Origin: Verrucomicrobiales bacterium
GTDB lineage: Bacteria > Verrucomicrobiota > Verrucomicrobiia > Limisphaerales > JACDHS01
DNA length: 33,936 nt
Direction: 5' to 3'
NCBI GenBank assembly: GCA_028293445.1
Contig: JAQGOU010000349.1
Coordinates: 1 to 33,936 of the forward strand
Of the stretch, positions 23,549 through 32,904 are shown in pieces. Position 1 is the first letter of the stretch. The number at the start of each line of letters is the position of its first letter. Position numbers and translations under genes: made by a program. The notes beneath the pieces are model-generated. The model had not been told where the DNA came from and did no database searches. It saw only the letters and a program-made list of their open reading frames with translations.

Positions 23549-24826
23549 ATGTCACAATTGAACGGAAACCTTTTAGTCGGACAGTCCGGCGGACCCACCG
23601 CCGTTATCAACGCCAGTGTCGCCGGTGTTCTCCAGGAAGCTGGCAAACACGAGTGCATCGAAGAAATTTACGGCGGCCTCAACGGAATCTTCGGCATTCT
23701 CAACGAAGAAATCATCGACGTGAACGAGGAGAAGGCCAAAACCATCGAAGGTTTGAAGCACACGCCCGCCGCCGCCCTCGGCACCTGCCGTTACAAAATC
23801 GATTTCAAAAAGAAGCCCGAAAAAGCGGCCAAAGACATGGACCGTCTGTTCGAAGTCTTTGCCGCGCACAACATCCGTTTTTTCTTTTACGCGGGTGGTA
23901 ATGATTCGCAGGACACGTCGCACAAGATTCATCTCGAAGCGGTGAAACGCGGTTACGAACTCCGCGTCATCGGCGTCCCCAAGACGATTGATAACGATCT
24001 TCCGCACACGGACAGTTGCCCCGGATTCGGCTCGGTTATTAAATATAATGCGACGACTGTCATGGAAATCGGCACCGACGTTGGCAGCATGGCGACCGAT
24101 GATGGTTCGTGCTGTATCGTCGAAGTCATGGGCCGTTCCGCTGGTTGGATCGCGGCTGGAACTGTTTTGGCCAAACAAGGCAACCCGGCGAATCCGCCGC
24201 ACATCATTCTCCTGCCGGAATTGCCATTCAAAGAAGAGAAGTTCCTCGCCAAGGTGAAAGAAACGGTGGCCGCTTATAAATATTGCATCGTAGTCGTCGG
24301 CGAAGGTTTGAAGAACGAAGCGGGCGAAGAAATCGGCGCGGACAAAACGCGTCTCGATTCCTTTGGTCATCCGGTTCTCTCTGGCGCGGCCGATAAACTC
24401 GCCGAAATCGTTCAAGGCAAAATTAATCTCAAGACCCGCACCGTGAAACTTGGCTATGCGCAACGCGCCGCCTCGCATTTTGCCAGCGCCACGGATGCCA
24501 ACAACGCCTACGCCTGCGGCGTCGCGGCGGTCAAAGCGGCCGTGGACGGAAAGAGTGGTTTCATGGTGAAGATCGTCCGTACGGGCCAAGGCAAAGGGAT
24601 TAAATGGAGCACTGGTCTCCAACCGCTCGAAGACATCGCCAACGTGGAACATTTCATTCCGAGCGACTGGATTGCCGAAGACGGCTTCCTCCCCGGTGCG
24701 AAATTCATCGAATACGCCGGGCCGCTCATCGAAGGCGAAGTGAAGGTGCCTGTTGAAAACGGCCTGCCGAAATACGCGGTGCTGGATAAGGTTAAGATCG
24801 AGAAGAAGTTGCCAGCGCGCGCTTAA
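23549..24826 (+). CDS. pfp: Pyrophosphate-dependent phosphofructokinase
   Basis: The 425-residue enzyme interconverts fructose 6-phosphate and fructose 1,6-bisphosphate using PPi instead of ATP, so it works reversibly in glycolysis and gluconeogenesis. The N-terminal LLVGQSGGPTAVINAS is the phosphate-binding loop. GGNDS (116-120) has Asp where ATP enzymes have Gly, and VPKTIDND (143-150) has Lys where ATP enzymes have Gly; both residues are diagnostic for PPi use. VMGRSAGWIA (193-202) binds the sugar phosphate, and VVGEGLKNEAGEEIG follows. Length fits the bacterial clade of about 400-residue PPi enzymes. The gene is monocistronic: array 2 lies upstream and a strong terminator directly downstream. 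Confidence 0.95.
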   Translation: MSQLNGNLLVGQSGGPTAVINASVAGVLQEAGKHECIEEIYGGLNGIFGILNEEIIDVNEEKAKTIEGLKHTPAAALGTCRYKIDFKKKPEKAAKDMDRLFEVFAAHNIRFFFYAGGNDSQDTSHKIHLEAVKRGYELRVIGVPKTIDNDLPHTDSCPGFGSVIKYNATTVMEIGTDVGSMATDDGSCCIVEVMGRSAGWIAAGTVLAKQGNPANPPHIILLPELPFKEEKFLAKVKETVAAYKYCIVVVGEGLKNEAGEEIGADKTRLDSFGHPVLSGAADKLAEIVQGKINLKTRTVKLGYAQRAASHFASATDANNAYACGVAAVKAAVDGKSGFMVKIVRTGQGKGIKWSTGLQPLEDIANVEHFIPSDWIAEDGFLPGAKFIEYAGPLIEGEVKVPVENGLPKYAVLDKVKIEKKLPARA

Positions 24827-24850
24827 CGCCTGGTTATCATTGAATCTGCA

Positions 24851-24884
24851 AGCGGCGATCTTCGGATCGCCGCTTTTGTTTTAG
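24851..24884 (+). terminator. Rho-independent terminator after PPi-phosphofructokinase
   Basis: AGCGGCGATC and GATCGCCGCT form a perfect 10-bp stem closed by a TTCG tetraloop and followed by TTTGTTTTAG. It begins 24 bases after the stop codon. Confidence 0.93.
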
Positions 24885-24913
24885 CCAAAGCAGATGGGAA
24901 GTCGTGCCTGTCG

Positions 24914-25504
24914 TTATTGCGAGCCTGCTGGATTCTTCAGAACAAAATCGTTCGTGTAAACGATCTGCGTCGTCGCGTTCGTATCGTAGAGTCGAAAGCG
25001 GAGTTCCGATGCGGAAGTGAACGGAAATTCCCAGAGGACCTGTTCGGTTGTTATTTTCGTTTTTTCATTAACCGAACCGGTATCGAAGTGAACCTGTCGC
25101 TGGAGCCCGGCAATTTCAACGCCATTCGTATCGAGCAGCGCCAGCAGTTGGTGCCCATTCCAGGTGGACGCGAGGAAACCCTGGTTCGAAGACCGTCGGA
25201 GGGTTAAGCCAAGACTGCCTTGGGCTGAATTCGTGATCGCTGCGGGCATGCTCGACTTGCTCCCAACAATTTTGTAGGAAACTTTGTCACCAAGAATTTT
25301 ATTCAGGCTTTCCTGCAACGAGCTGCCGTGAAACATGTGAAATGTTTGACCGCACTCCACCGAGGCAACGGTCACCCTGGATCCGTCCGTCAAATACACG
25401 ATCCGGGGAGGCTTGGGACGCGTGGCGAAGAAAAACACTGCCAGAAGCAAAAACATCGCAATCCCAAAAAAGAGAATGCGTAGAAATGTTTGTTTAGAAA
25501 CCAC
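24914..25504 (-). CDS. Hypothetical membrane-anchored protein
   Basis: The 196-residue product has a GTG start, a basic N-terminus and one transmembrane anchor (LRILFFGIAMFLLLAVFFFA). A soluble, Ser/Thr-rich, probably beta-structured outer domain follows, with no recognised family. An in-frame ATG at 25456 is preceded by GGGA and could be the true start, although it would cut into the helix. A TATAAT on the minus strand at 25511-25516 sits so close to the GTG that a leaderless transcript is possible. It is divergent from the transglutaminase gene, and a functional link is only suggested by that position. Confidence 0.7.
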   Translation of the reverse strand: MVSKQTFLRILFFGIAMFLLLAVFFFATRPKPPRIVYLTDGSRVTVASVECGQTFHMFHGSSLQESLNKILGDKVSYKIVGSKSSMPAAITNSAQGSLGLTLRRSSNQGFLASTWNGHQLLALLDTNGVEIAGLQRQVHFDTGSVNEKTKITTEQVLWEFPFTSASELRFRLYDTNATTQIVYTNDFVLKNPAGSQ

Positions 25505-25620
25505 CGCGATATTATAGCTATTGAACTACTGTTAAAGAAGGGTTGCCAGAGATTTCCAGACTCACGGATTTTGTATCGCGACGTCAAAACGAAGCATGTT
25601 ATCTTCGCCCGCGCGATAGC

Positions 25621-28176
25621 ATGGATCACCAAACACAGAACACTTCGGCAATCGAGTTAATGGGAAGCGCTCAGTTCATCCAGGGGCGAGTTATAATTTC
25701 ACCTTCCGGGCCGTGGGTAAAACAACGGGATTTGGATTTCACTTTCACACCGAAAGTAGCAACTGACTCAACCTATTTGCTCCTGGATCATCAACATAAC
25801 GCCACATCACATGAGTACTTTCAGCGCAGCGTCTTTCGTCTGGAGACACTTTACGCAGCGCGACACCTCGCACAGTGGCAACTCGCATTTTCACCGCGAA
25901 CGCAGGAAGTAATCTTGCATTCTGTCTCCAGTATAAGAGGGATGGAACGTGTAGAACAACTGCGGATGGACCGTTTGAGAATTATCCAACGCGAGAAACG
26001 TCTCGAACAAATGGAAATCAGTGGCGAGATGACGATTATGCTCGTGCTGGAGGATATCCGGGTGGGGGACGTCATCGATTTCAGCTATACGATCCGTCAA
26101 CGCCCCGATTTTCTCCAAAATCGTTTTTCGAGTTTGGTCGAACTGCCGGTGACGCTTCCCGTGCGGGCTTTTCATTTCGACCTGACATTCTGCTCAAATT
26201 CACCGATGCGTTGGAAGAGTAATCAGTCCAGTTTTGCTCCGTCGGAAGAAGATGGCGGCACGCAGAAGCGCTGGAGTTGGATGCTGGAGCATTGTCTACC
26301 TGCTGAAGTGGAACGTAATGTTCCATCATGGCACATCGCAAACAAATGGGTGCAGGTTTCAGACTGTTCGTCCTGGGCCGAGGTGAGTCAGCATGTTCTG
26401 GCCGCGTGGAAGGAGGATTTTGCGGATCCGGTTTTAGAAAGTGTCGCGAATGATATTGTCTCTCGTGAAAGCGGTTTTAGTGAAAGAGCTCAAGCTGCCT
26501 TGCAGCTGGTTCAGGACAATGTTCGTTACCTGAGCGTGAATGATAAATTGGGCGGGCATATGCCTTCTGCGCCCGGCGAGGTGCTAAAACGCAAGTTTGG
26601 CGATTGCAAAGACAAATCATTTCTCCTCGCCCATCTGTTTCGCAAGCTGGGTATATCTGCACGCCCCGTTCTGGTTCACTCGCAGCTGAGAGAAACGATC
26701 ACGCAATTTCTGCCCAGCGCACAAGTCTTTGATCATGCGATTGTCGAATACGAGATTGAAGGAAAACGCTATTGGGCTGACGGCATCATCCCGTTGCAAG
26801 GGGGGTCCACTCCGAGGAGATCCCGACCCGATTATAAAATCGGGCTTCCGATCGGTTTGGGAGTTACCAGCCTTGAGACGATCGGCAGTCCTCAAACGGA
26901 GGGATGCTACGACTTAAAACAGACTTTTATCGTAGACACATCAGGTAAGCCCTCCACATTGATTACCCGTGTAACCGCAACCGGCCATGAAGCAGATCGG
27001 CTCCGCCGTCGTCTCGCCGAAGAAGGTCAGGAATCGGTCGCGAATCAAAACGAAGAATTCTATCGGCTGTTCGATTCACAACTTAAACGCTTAAGCCCGA
27101 TGGAATGGTGGGATGATCGAAAAACTAACTCGATTCAATTGGCTGATGCTTTTGAAGTCTCTGGTTTTGACTGCGATGTTCAACTGTCTTGCGGCGCGTC
27201 CCTGATTCGCTCTGCGCTCGTTCTCCCTCAAGACGGGAAGAAAAAAAGGTCACAGCCTTTAATGATTCCATTCCCACTGCGGTGGCTACAAACGATTGAA
27301 ATTGAATCTCCCTCGTTGCCTCAAGGCTTTTCCAAGCCCGTACACATCCGCACGCCAGCGTTTAAGTTCTCACGTCAAATAACACATCGCGTGGGACATT
27401 GGTCCATTGCTTATTCCTTGGAAACACTCGTCGATTCGATTTCTGGAGATCAATTTGAAAAATATGTGGCCAGTGTTCAGGAGGTAATGGATTCCTTACG
27501 AATTGGAATCTCATTCCCCCGCGGCTATGCCAGTCCGCGACGTGGCCGGAATGCCGGCAATCTAAGCAAACCGAAACAAATCGCTTCAGAAACCATAGCA
27601 TCCACAGACCCGAGCACCGTAATGGCGTTACCAGCAATTGCGGCAGCCCTGATGTCGTTGCCTCAAAATTCGGCCGTTCCCGCAGAACCCATAGTTCAAC
27701 ACACGAAAAACACCGTGCAACCGACAGGGCGATCTTCGACAAGTGATCAACCTCAGACACCGGTTTCACCAAGGATCAGGAAGCTTCCGGTGCGGACGCC
27801 GGAATCCACTGCGGCGGGGGAAGTCCGCAAATCGGCGCGTCGCTGGCTGCTTGCGATGACCATAGCTTTACCAATGGCGATTTTCGTTTTGTATCTCACG
27901 ACGCCTATGCCCCGGGAGGGGAAGCTTGTGGCGACCGTTTTCAGCGTCATTTGGACGGGAATTCCATTGTTTGCGATTTGGAAACGTCAGAACTGGGCCA
28001 AGTATGTTCTCGCAGGGTTTCTTGCTTTAACCTGCCTTTGGTTGACTGTCGGCATCATTGTAATGAAAGACAATCTGGATGTAATTGGCTGCTTTCTGGC
28101 TCTGTGCATTCGTGCGCCCGCCGTCGGTCTGTTGCTCTTTTCGTCCGCGCTCCGTAAGTTCACTTCTCGTAACTGA
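25621..28176 (+). CDS. DUF3857-transglutaminase-like membrane protein
   Basis: The 851-residue protein starts at ATG 25621 in preference to the TTG at 25543, whose extra residues look unstructured. Residues about 30-260 are a DUF3857-type beta domain (FQRSVFRLETLYAARHLAQW, MLVLEDIRVGDVIDFSYTIR). Residues about 280-400 are a transglutaminase-like domain with the full triad: Cys 329 in FGDCKDKS, His 372 in FDHAIVEY and Asp 387 in RYWADGI. A second beta-rich region and a Pro/Ser-rich linker follow. The C-terminus has about four transmembrane helices (WLLAMTIALPMAIFVLYLTT, LVATVFSVIWTGIPLFAIW, YVLAGFLALTCLWLTVGIIV, FLALCIRAPAVGLLLF). The C-terminal helices differ from the usual arrangement with an N-terminal signal peptide. 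With no signal peptide, the catalytic part may stay in the cytoplasm. Substrate unknown. Confidence 0.85.
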   Translation: MDHQTQNTSAIELMGSAQFIQGRVIISPSGPWVKQRDLDFTFTPKVATDSTYLLLDHQHNATSHEYFQRSVFRLETLYAARHLAQWQLAFSPRTQEVILHSVSSIRGMERVEQLRMDRLRIIQREKRLEQMEISGEMTIMLVLEDIRVGDVIDFSYTIRQRPDFLQNRFSSLVELPVTLPVRAFHFDLTFCSNSPMRWKSNQSSFAPSEEDGGTQKRWSWMLEHCLPAEVERNVPSWHIANKWVQVSDCSSWAEVSQHVLAAWKEDFADPVLESVANDIVSRESGFSERAQAALQLVQDNVRYLSVNDKLGGHMPSAPGEVLKRKFGDCKDKSFLLAHLFRKLGISARPVLVHSQLRETITQFLPSAQVFDHAIVEYEIEGKRYWADGIIPLQGGSTPRRSRPDYKIGLPIGLGVTSLETIGSPQTEGCYDLKQTFIVDTSGKPSTLITRVTATGHEADRLRRRLAEEGQESVANQNEEFYRLFDSQLKRLSPMEWWDDRKTNSIQLADAFEVSGFDCDVQLSCGASLIRSALVLPQDGKKKRSQPLMIPFPLRWLQTIEIESPSLPQGFSKPVHIRTPAFKFSRQITHRVGHWSIAYSLETLVDSISGDQFEKYVASVQEVMDSLRIGISFPRGYASPRRGRNAGNLSKPKQIASETIASTDPSTVMALPAIAAALMSLPQNSAVPAEPIVQHTKNTVQPTGRSSTSDQPQTPVSPRIRKLPVRTPESTAAGEVRKSARRWLLAMTIALPMAIFVLYLTTPMPREGKLVATVFSVIWTGIPLFAIWKRQNWAKYVLAGFLALTCLWLTVGIIVMKDNLDVIGCFLALCIRAPAVGLLLFSSALRKFTSRN

Positions 28177-28288
28177 ATCGACTCGGCCGAATGCTTGGAA
28201 GATCAACCCCGTGATTTATAGGAACTGGATGAAACGGGACTTGCCAGCGCCTTTTACCTCAGGCTTACTTTCCGCGTTTGCATCCGCG

Positions 28289-30079
28289 ATGAATTCTGAA
28301 CTTTTAATCAAAGCCAAATCACTCGGTTTTTCCGACCGCCAAATCGCTCACCTCGTTGGAAAAACGGAAGACGACATCCGCGCCGAGCGAAAGAAACAAG
28401 GTCTCGTCCCGAGCTATCGTCTTGTCGACACCTGCGCCGCGGAATTCGAAGCGTACACGCCATACTATTATTCCACCTACGATCGCGGCGACGACGAAAT
28501 CAAGCCGACCAACACTCGCAAGGTGATGATCCTCGGTGGCGGACCAAACCGCATCGGCCAGGGTATTGAATTTGATTATTGCTGCGTGCACGCCGCGTTC
28601 GCGCTGAAAGAAGATGGCTTCGAGACCTTGATGGTGAATTCCAATCCGGAAACCGTCTCCACGGATTACGACACGAGCGATAAATTGTTTTTCGAACCGC
28701 TCACGCTGGAAGATGTCCTGCACATTTACGAACGGGAAAAATGCTGGGGTGCCATTGCGCAGTTCGGCGGACAGACCCCGTTAAATCTCGCGCTCAGTCT
28801 GCAGAAGAACGGGGTCAACATTATCGGCACGTCCCCGCAAAGCATCGAGATCGCTGAAGATCGCAAACTCTTCGCGGCGATGTTGAACAAGCTTTATATC
28901 CCGCAACCGCCGAACGGGCTTGCGACCAACGAGGTGGAAGCGCTCCAGGCTTCGAAGAAATTGGGTTACCCGGTGCTGGTGCGTCCGTCCTTCGTGCTCG
29001 GCGGCCGCGCCATGCAGATCGTTTACTCCGACTCGGAGTTGCAGCATTACATGCGTTTCGCCGTGGAAGCGTCACCCGAACGTCCGGTGCTCGTGGACAA
29101 ATTTTTGGAAGACGCCACGGAAGTCGACGTCGATTGTATTTCGGATTGCGGACATTTCGAGGATCCGAAGAAAGGGACGATTGTCATCGGTGGAATGCTC
29201 GAGCATATCGAATACGCGGGTGTCCACTCCGGTGATGCCGCGATGGTCTTGCCGCCGCACACGCTCTCCAAACAAGTCATTGCGACGATCCGTGAATACA
29301 CGCACGCCATGGCTCGCGAACTGCGCGTCATCGGCTTGATGAATGTGCAATACGCGGTGAAGGGCGACACGGTTTACGTTTTGGAAGTAAATCCACGTGC
29401 CTCGCGCACGGTTCCTTTTGTCAGCAAAGCAATTGGTTTCCCGCTCGCGAAACTCGCAGCCAAAGTCATGGCCGGAAAGAAATTGACGCAGCTTGGTTTC
29501 ACCGAAGAAATCTGGCCGACCTACTGGGCGGTTAAAGAATCGGTTTTCCCGTTCAACAAGTTCCAAGGCCAGGACATTTTGCTGTCGCCTGAGATGCGTT
29601 CGACCGGCGAAGTCATGGGACTCGATGCGGATCTCGGTGTTGCTTATGCGAAGTCGCAGATGGCGGCGAACAGTCCCTTGCCGGTTTCCGGCAAAGTGTT
29701 CATCAGTGTCAGTGACGAGCATAAAAAGGAAGTCGCTGATGTGGCCAAATCATACGTGGCACTGGGCTTCGAAATCATTTCCACCGGCGGCACTGCCAAA
29801 GTGTTGGAAGCAGCCGGGTTGAAAGTGCAACGCGTTTTGAAAATTTCCGAAGGTCGACCGAACACCATCGATCTTCTGAAGAATCGCGAGATCCAACTCG
29901 TGATTAATACACCCTCGGGTCAGGCACCGCGCGCGGATGAAGTTAAAATTCGCACGACAGCGGTTTACTCCGGCACGCCGATCATGACGACGCTCAGCGG
30001 GGCGAAGGCCGCGGCGCTCGGTATCGCAGCGTTGAAGAAGAGCGGTTATGCGGTCAAGACCGTGCAGGAATATCATTAA
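28289..30079 (+). CDS. carB: Carbamoyl phosphate synthetase large subunit, C-terminal half only
   Basis: This 596-residue product aligns with only the second half of CarB. It has the end of the oligomerisation domain (LIKAKSLGFSDRQIAHLVGK, then PSYRLVDTCAAEFEAYTPYY). The second ATP-grasp synthetase unit follows (KVMILGGGPNRIGQGIEFDY, NSNPETVSTDYDTSDKLFFE, SFVLGGRAMQIVY, GLMNVQYAVKGDTVYVLEVN, PRASRTVPFVSK). The last part is the MGS allosteric domain (FEIISTGGTAKVLEAAG). In full-length CarB this unit phosphorylates carbamate. The N-terminal half, which makes carboxyphosphate, is not adjacent, because the upstream gene is the transglutaminase protein. The start is uncertain: ATG 28229, preceded by AGGA, would add 20 residues, but family similarity begins at 28289. 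Split carB genes are known in some prokaryotes. Confidence 0.92.
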   Translation: MNSELLIKAKSLGFSDRQIAHLVGKTEDDIRAERKKQGLVPSYRLVDTCAAEFEAYTPYYYSTYDRGDDEIKPTNTRKVMILGGGPNRIGQGIEFDYCCVHAAFALKEDGFETLMVNSNPETVSTDYDTSDKLFFEPLTLEDVLHIYEREKCWGAIAQFGGQTPLNLALSLQKNGVNIIGTSPQSIEIAEDRKLFAAMLNKLYIPQPPNGLATNEVEALQASKKLGYPVLVRPSFVLGGRAMQIVYSDSELQHYMRFAVEASPERPVLVDKFLEDATEVDVDCISDCGHFEDPKKGTIVIGGMLEHIEYAGVHSGDAAMVLPPHTLSKQVIATIREYTHAMARELRVIGLMNVQYAVKGDTVYVLEVNPRASRTVPFVSKAIGFPLAKLAAKVMAGKKLTQLGFTEEIWPTYWAVKESVFPFNKFQGQDILLSPEMRSTGEVMGLDADLGVAYAKSQMAANSPLPVSGKVFISVSDEHKKEVADVAKSYVALGFEIISTGGTAKVLEAAGLKVQRVLKISEGRPNTIDLLKNREIQLVINTPSGQAPRADEVKIRTTAVYSGTPIMTTLSGAKAAALGIAALKKSGYAVKTVQEYH

Positions 30080-30118
30080 GCCGGTGATACACCGCGGCGT
30101 ACGAGTTCATTGGGCGAT

Positions 30119-32290
30119 ATGACTCCGAAGACAACAGCGCTGCTGCCGTTGCTGAAGCAATACTTTGGCTACACGTCATTTCGTCCGCTTCAGGAGGAAA
30201 TCATTTCCGATTCACTCGCTGGCAAAGATGTGCTCGCGATCCTTCCCACCGGTGGTGGCAAATCTCTCTGCTTCCAATTGCCGGCACTGGCACGGCCCGG
30301 TCTGACGGTCGTCGTCTCGCCGCTGATTGCGTTGATGAAGGACCAGGTTGACTCCCTTCAAGCGAGCGGCATTGCGGCCACTTTTCTCAATTCTTCGCTC
30401 GAAGCAGATGAATCGCGCAAACGTCTGCGCGGCTTGCATCAAGGCGAATATCGTTTGCTCTATGTTGCCCCCGAGCGGCTGATGCTCTCCGGCTTTCTCA
30501 GTGATTTGCAGCGGTGGAATGTGAATCTGATCGCGGTCGACGAAGCGCATTGTATCAGCGAATGGGGACACGATTTTCGTCCGGAGTATCGGCAACTTCC
30601 GACGGTGCGTAGTCTCTTTCCCAACGTCCCGATGATGGCGCTCACCGCGACCGCCACTGAGCGTGTGCGCGAGGATATCATCGCACTGTTAAATCTCGGC
30701 GCCTCGAGTTGTTACGTTGCCAGTTTTAATCGGCCTAACCTGACCTATCGCGTGTTGGCCCGCACGAAAGCTTACGAGCAAACCCTCGCCTTCATTCGCG
30801 AGCGTCGACGCGACTGCGGCATTGTTTATTGTTATAGCCGAAAAAATGCGGAGACCGTCGCGGAGCGGTTGAACGCCGACGGCATCAAAGCCAAAGCGTA
30901 TCACGCCGGCCTCGATGGGAAAGACCGCGCGCGGAATCAGGAACTGTTCCTGCGGGACGAAGTGCGTGTCATCTGCGCCACGATTGCTTTCGGCATGGGG
31001 ATCAATAAGCCGAACGTCCGGTTTGTCATCCATTACGATCTACCGAAGAACATCGAAGGCTATTACCAAGAGACCGGACGCGGCGGACGCGATGGGTTGC
31101 CCGGCGAATGTCTTTTGCTCTTCAGTGCGGCGGATGTGGTGAAGCAAACGCAGTTCATCGAGGAGAAGCCAAATCCGGATGAACAACGCATTGCGCGCGA
31201 ACAATTGCAGCTCATGGTGCATTACGCCGAATCGTCGCAATGTCGTCGCGCGGAGCTGCTCCGTTATTTTGGCGAAACGTTTCCGGAAGAGAATTGTGGC
31301 GCGTGCGATAATTGCCTCACACCCCGTTCCACATTTGACGGCACCATCGCCGCACAAAAGTTTTTATCGTGTGTCTTTCGGATTCGCGAGAAGAGCGGCT
31401 TCGGCGTCGGGTTGAACCATATTGTCGAAGTGCTCACCGGCGGGGACGTGGAAAAGATTCGGCGTTGGGGTCATCACGAGTTGTCGACTTACAATATCGG
31501 CCACGAGCACAGTCGTCCGGAATGGCAGGTCATCGGGCGTGAGTTGGTGCGGCTCGGCTACCTGCGACAGACGACGGAAAAGTTCAGCGTATTGGAGATG
31601 ACGAATGAAGGTCGTGCACTTCTGCGCGAGCGAAAGAAAGTCACGCTCACGAAACCGGTCACGGCTCCCGAGAGTCGAACCAAATCGCCGCGCGCGGGGG
31701 AAATCACCTGCGACGAAGTATTGTTCGAACGCCTGCGCGATTTGCGTCGCAAGCTCGCCGACGAACGCGATGTGCCGGCTTACATTGTTTTCTCCGATGT
31801 CGCGCTTCGACAGATGTCGCGTGATTATCCGTCCAACGACTACGCCTTCGCGCGGATCAGTGGTGTGGGTGAAAAGAAGCTGCGTGAGTTCGGACAAATC
31901 TTTTTGGCGGAAATCGCCTCGCACCTGCAGACGAGTCCAAGGCAAATGTTCGCCGATGATTCCTTCGCGGCGGATCCGGCTCCGAAAGCACATCTGAACG
32001 ATACTTCACGCGAATCGCTGCGGATGTTTCAGGCCGGAGAATCAGTCGAACAGATTGCGCAGAAGCGCACCCTGACTGTTGGCACGGTTTACTGGCATAT
32101 TGCGACCTCGATCGAGTCGGGCCAGCAGGTTGACATCAGCTCGCTGGTGACGAAAGAGGATCAGGAAATAATCGCGGCGGCCTTTGGCAAGTTTGGTTTC
32201 GGCAATCTTACCGGCATGAACGAGAGTCTTGGGAACAAATTCGATTTTGGCATTCTCCGCATCTGCCGGGCTCTGCTGCAAAAGAAGTAG
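30119..32290 (+). CDS. recQ: ATP-dependent DNA helicase RecQ
   Basis: The 723-residue 3'-5' helicase is complete. It has the aromatic/Q motif FGYTSFRPLQEEII, Walker A LPTGGGKSLCF, and DEAH-type Walker B VDEAHCISEWGHDFRPEY. ALTATATERVREDI, ATIAFGMGINKPNVRFVIHY and QETGRGGRDGLPGECLL complete the helicase motifs. The zinc-binding region has the spaced cysteines (SSQCRRAELLRYFGE, NCGACDNC), and the RQC winged helix follows. An HRDC domain spans about 545-620 (FERLRDLRRKLADERDVPAY, FARISGVGEKKLREFGQIF). A C-terminal helix-turn-helix (LRMFQAGESVEQIAQKRTLT, VGTVYWHI) is typical of longer RecQ proteins. ATG 30119 is chosen over the TTG nine bases upstream. It is 39 bp downstream of carB. Confidence 0.96.
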   Translation: MTPKTTALLPLLKQYFGYTSFRPLQEEIISDSLAGKDVLAILPTGGGKSLCFQLPALARPGLTVVVSPLIALMKDQVDSLQASGIAATFLNSSLEADESRKRLRGLHQGEYRLLYVAPERLMLSGFLSDLQRWNVNLIAVDEAHCISEWGHDFRPEYRQLPTVRSLFPNVPMMALTATATERVREDIIALLNLGASSCYVASFNRPNLTYRVLARTKAYEQTLAFIRERRRDCGIVYCYSRKNAETVAERLNADGIKAKAYHAGLDGKDRARNQELFLRDEVRVICATIAFGMGINKPNVRFVIHYDLPKNIEGYYQETGRGGRDGLPGECLLLFSAADVVKQTQFIEEKPNPDEQRIAREQLQLMVHYAESSQCRRAELLRYFGETFPEENCGACDNCLTPRSTFDGTIAAQKFLSCVFRIREKSGFGVGLNHIVEVLTGGDVEKIRRWGHHELSTYNIGHEHSRPEWQVIGRELVRLGYLRQTTEKFSVLEMTNEGRALLRERKKVTLTKPVTAPESRTKSPRAGEITCDEVLFERLRDLRRKLADERDVPAYIVFSDVALRQMSRDYPSNDYAFARISGVGEKKLREFGQIFLAEIASHLQTSPRQMFADDSFAADPAPKAHLNDTSRESLRMFQAGESVEQIAQKRTLTVGTVYWHIATSIESGQQVDISSLVTKEDQEIIAAAFGKFGFGNLTGMNESLGNKFDFGILRICRALLQKK

Positions 32291-32351
32291 CAGCCGGAGT
32301 TTGTCTTTGATGTTTTGAGGCGTTCCAACCTCTGATACACTTTTCCCGAAC

Positions 32352-32822
32352 ATGAGCGATCCCTACAACGAGATTCTGGAAGGCGAACAGTTCCTGCGCC
32401 AACCCCTAGGTGCGCGCCATGAACAAATCTGCGCCTTCCTCCATCAACGTATCGCCGACAGCCTCAAAAATGTGCCGACCACACGCTTGCTCGCACCGCG
32501 ATCAACCGTGCAGGTATCTCCGCGGACGACCGTTCGCCCGGACTTGACGCTGGTCACCGCGGAGACCGGAAAAGTCTGGCTCGTGGCGGAGATCATTAAC
32601 TCCGGCGACCACCACGCGGATACCGTGTTGAAAAAAGAGATCTACGAAAACTGGAATGTGCCACGCCTCTGGATGATCGATCCGCGTTATGACAACGTGG
32701 AAATTTATCACGGTACCCCGCACGGTTTGTCCCTCAAGAAAATCCTGGCAAATCGGGAGAAGCTCACCGAAGCGCTCCTGCCGGAATTGCAGATTGAAGT
32801 GACGGAACTGTTCCGGTCTTGA
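32352..32822 (+). CDS. Uma2-family (DUF820) PD-(D/E)XK nuclease-like protein
   Basis: The 156-residue product fits the Uma2/DUF820 restriction-endonuclease-like fold. ARHEQICAFLHQRIADSL is the N-terminal helix. RPDLTLVTAETGKVWLVAEI provides the PD and the following acidic strand residue. HADTVLKKEIYENWNVPRLW, then MIDPRYDNVEIYHG, completes the core, with a Lys after the Asp as in the family. Uma2 proteins are abundant and mostly uncharacterised; some are linked to mobile or selfish elements, but no partner gene is visible here. The ATG at 32352 has no strong Shine-Dalgarno sequence. Confidence 0.85.
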   Translation: MSDPYNEILEGEQFLRQPLGARHEQICAFLHQRIADSLKNVPTTRLLAPRSTVQVSPRTTVRPDLTLVTAETGKVWLVAEIINSGDHHADTVLKKEIYENWNVPRLWMIDPRYDNVEIYHGTPHGLSLKKILANREKLTEALLPELQIEVTELFRS

Positions 32823-32904
32823 TGCCAGTATTTCGGTAAAACGAGGGGTGGAATCCATCGCGAAGGATCCCAACGAGTTTTTGTCCCTTCCGTAGTGGTC
32901 TGGA

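Noticed and set aside
23573-24652. 359-residue minus-strand ORF
   Set aside because: It is antisense to the clear PPi-phosphofructokinase gene, with shadow-type composition.
28085-28288. Upstream extension of the carB reading frame
   Set aside because: It overlaps the end of the transglutaminase gene, and the residues do not resemble the CarB N-terminal half.
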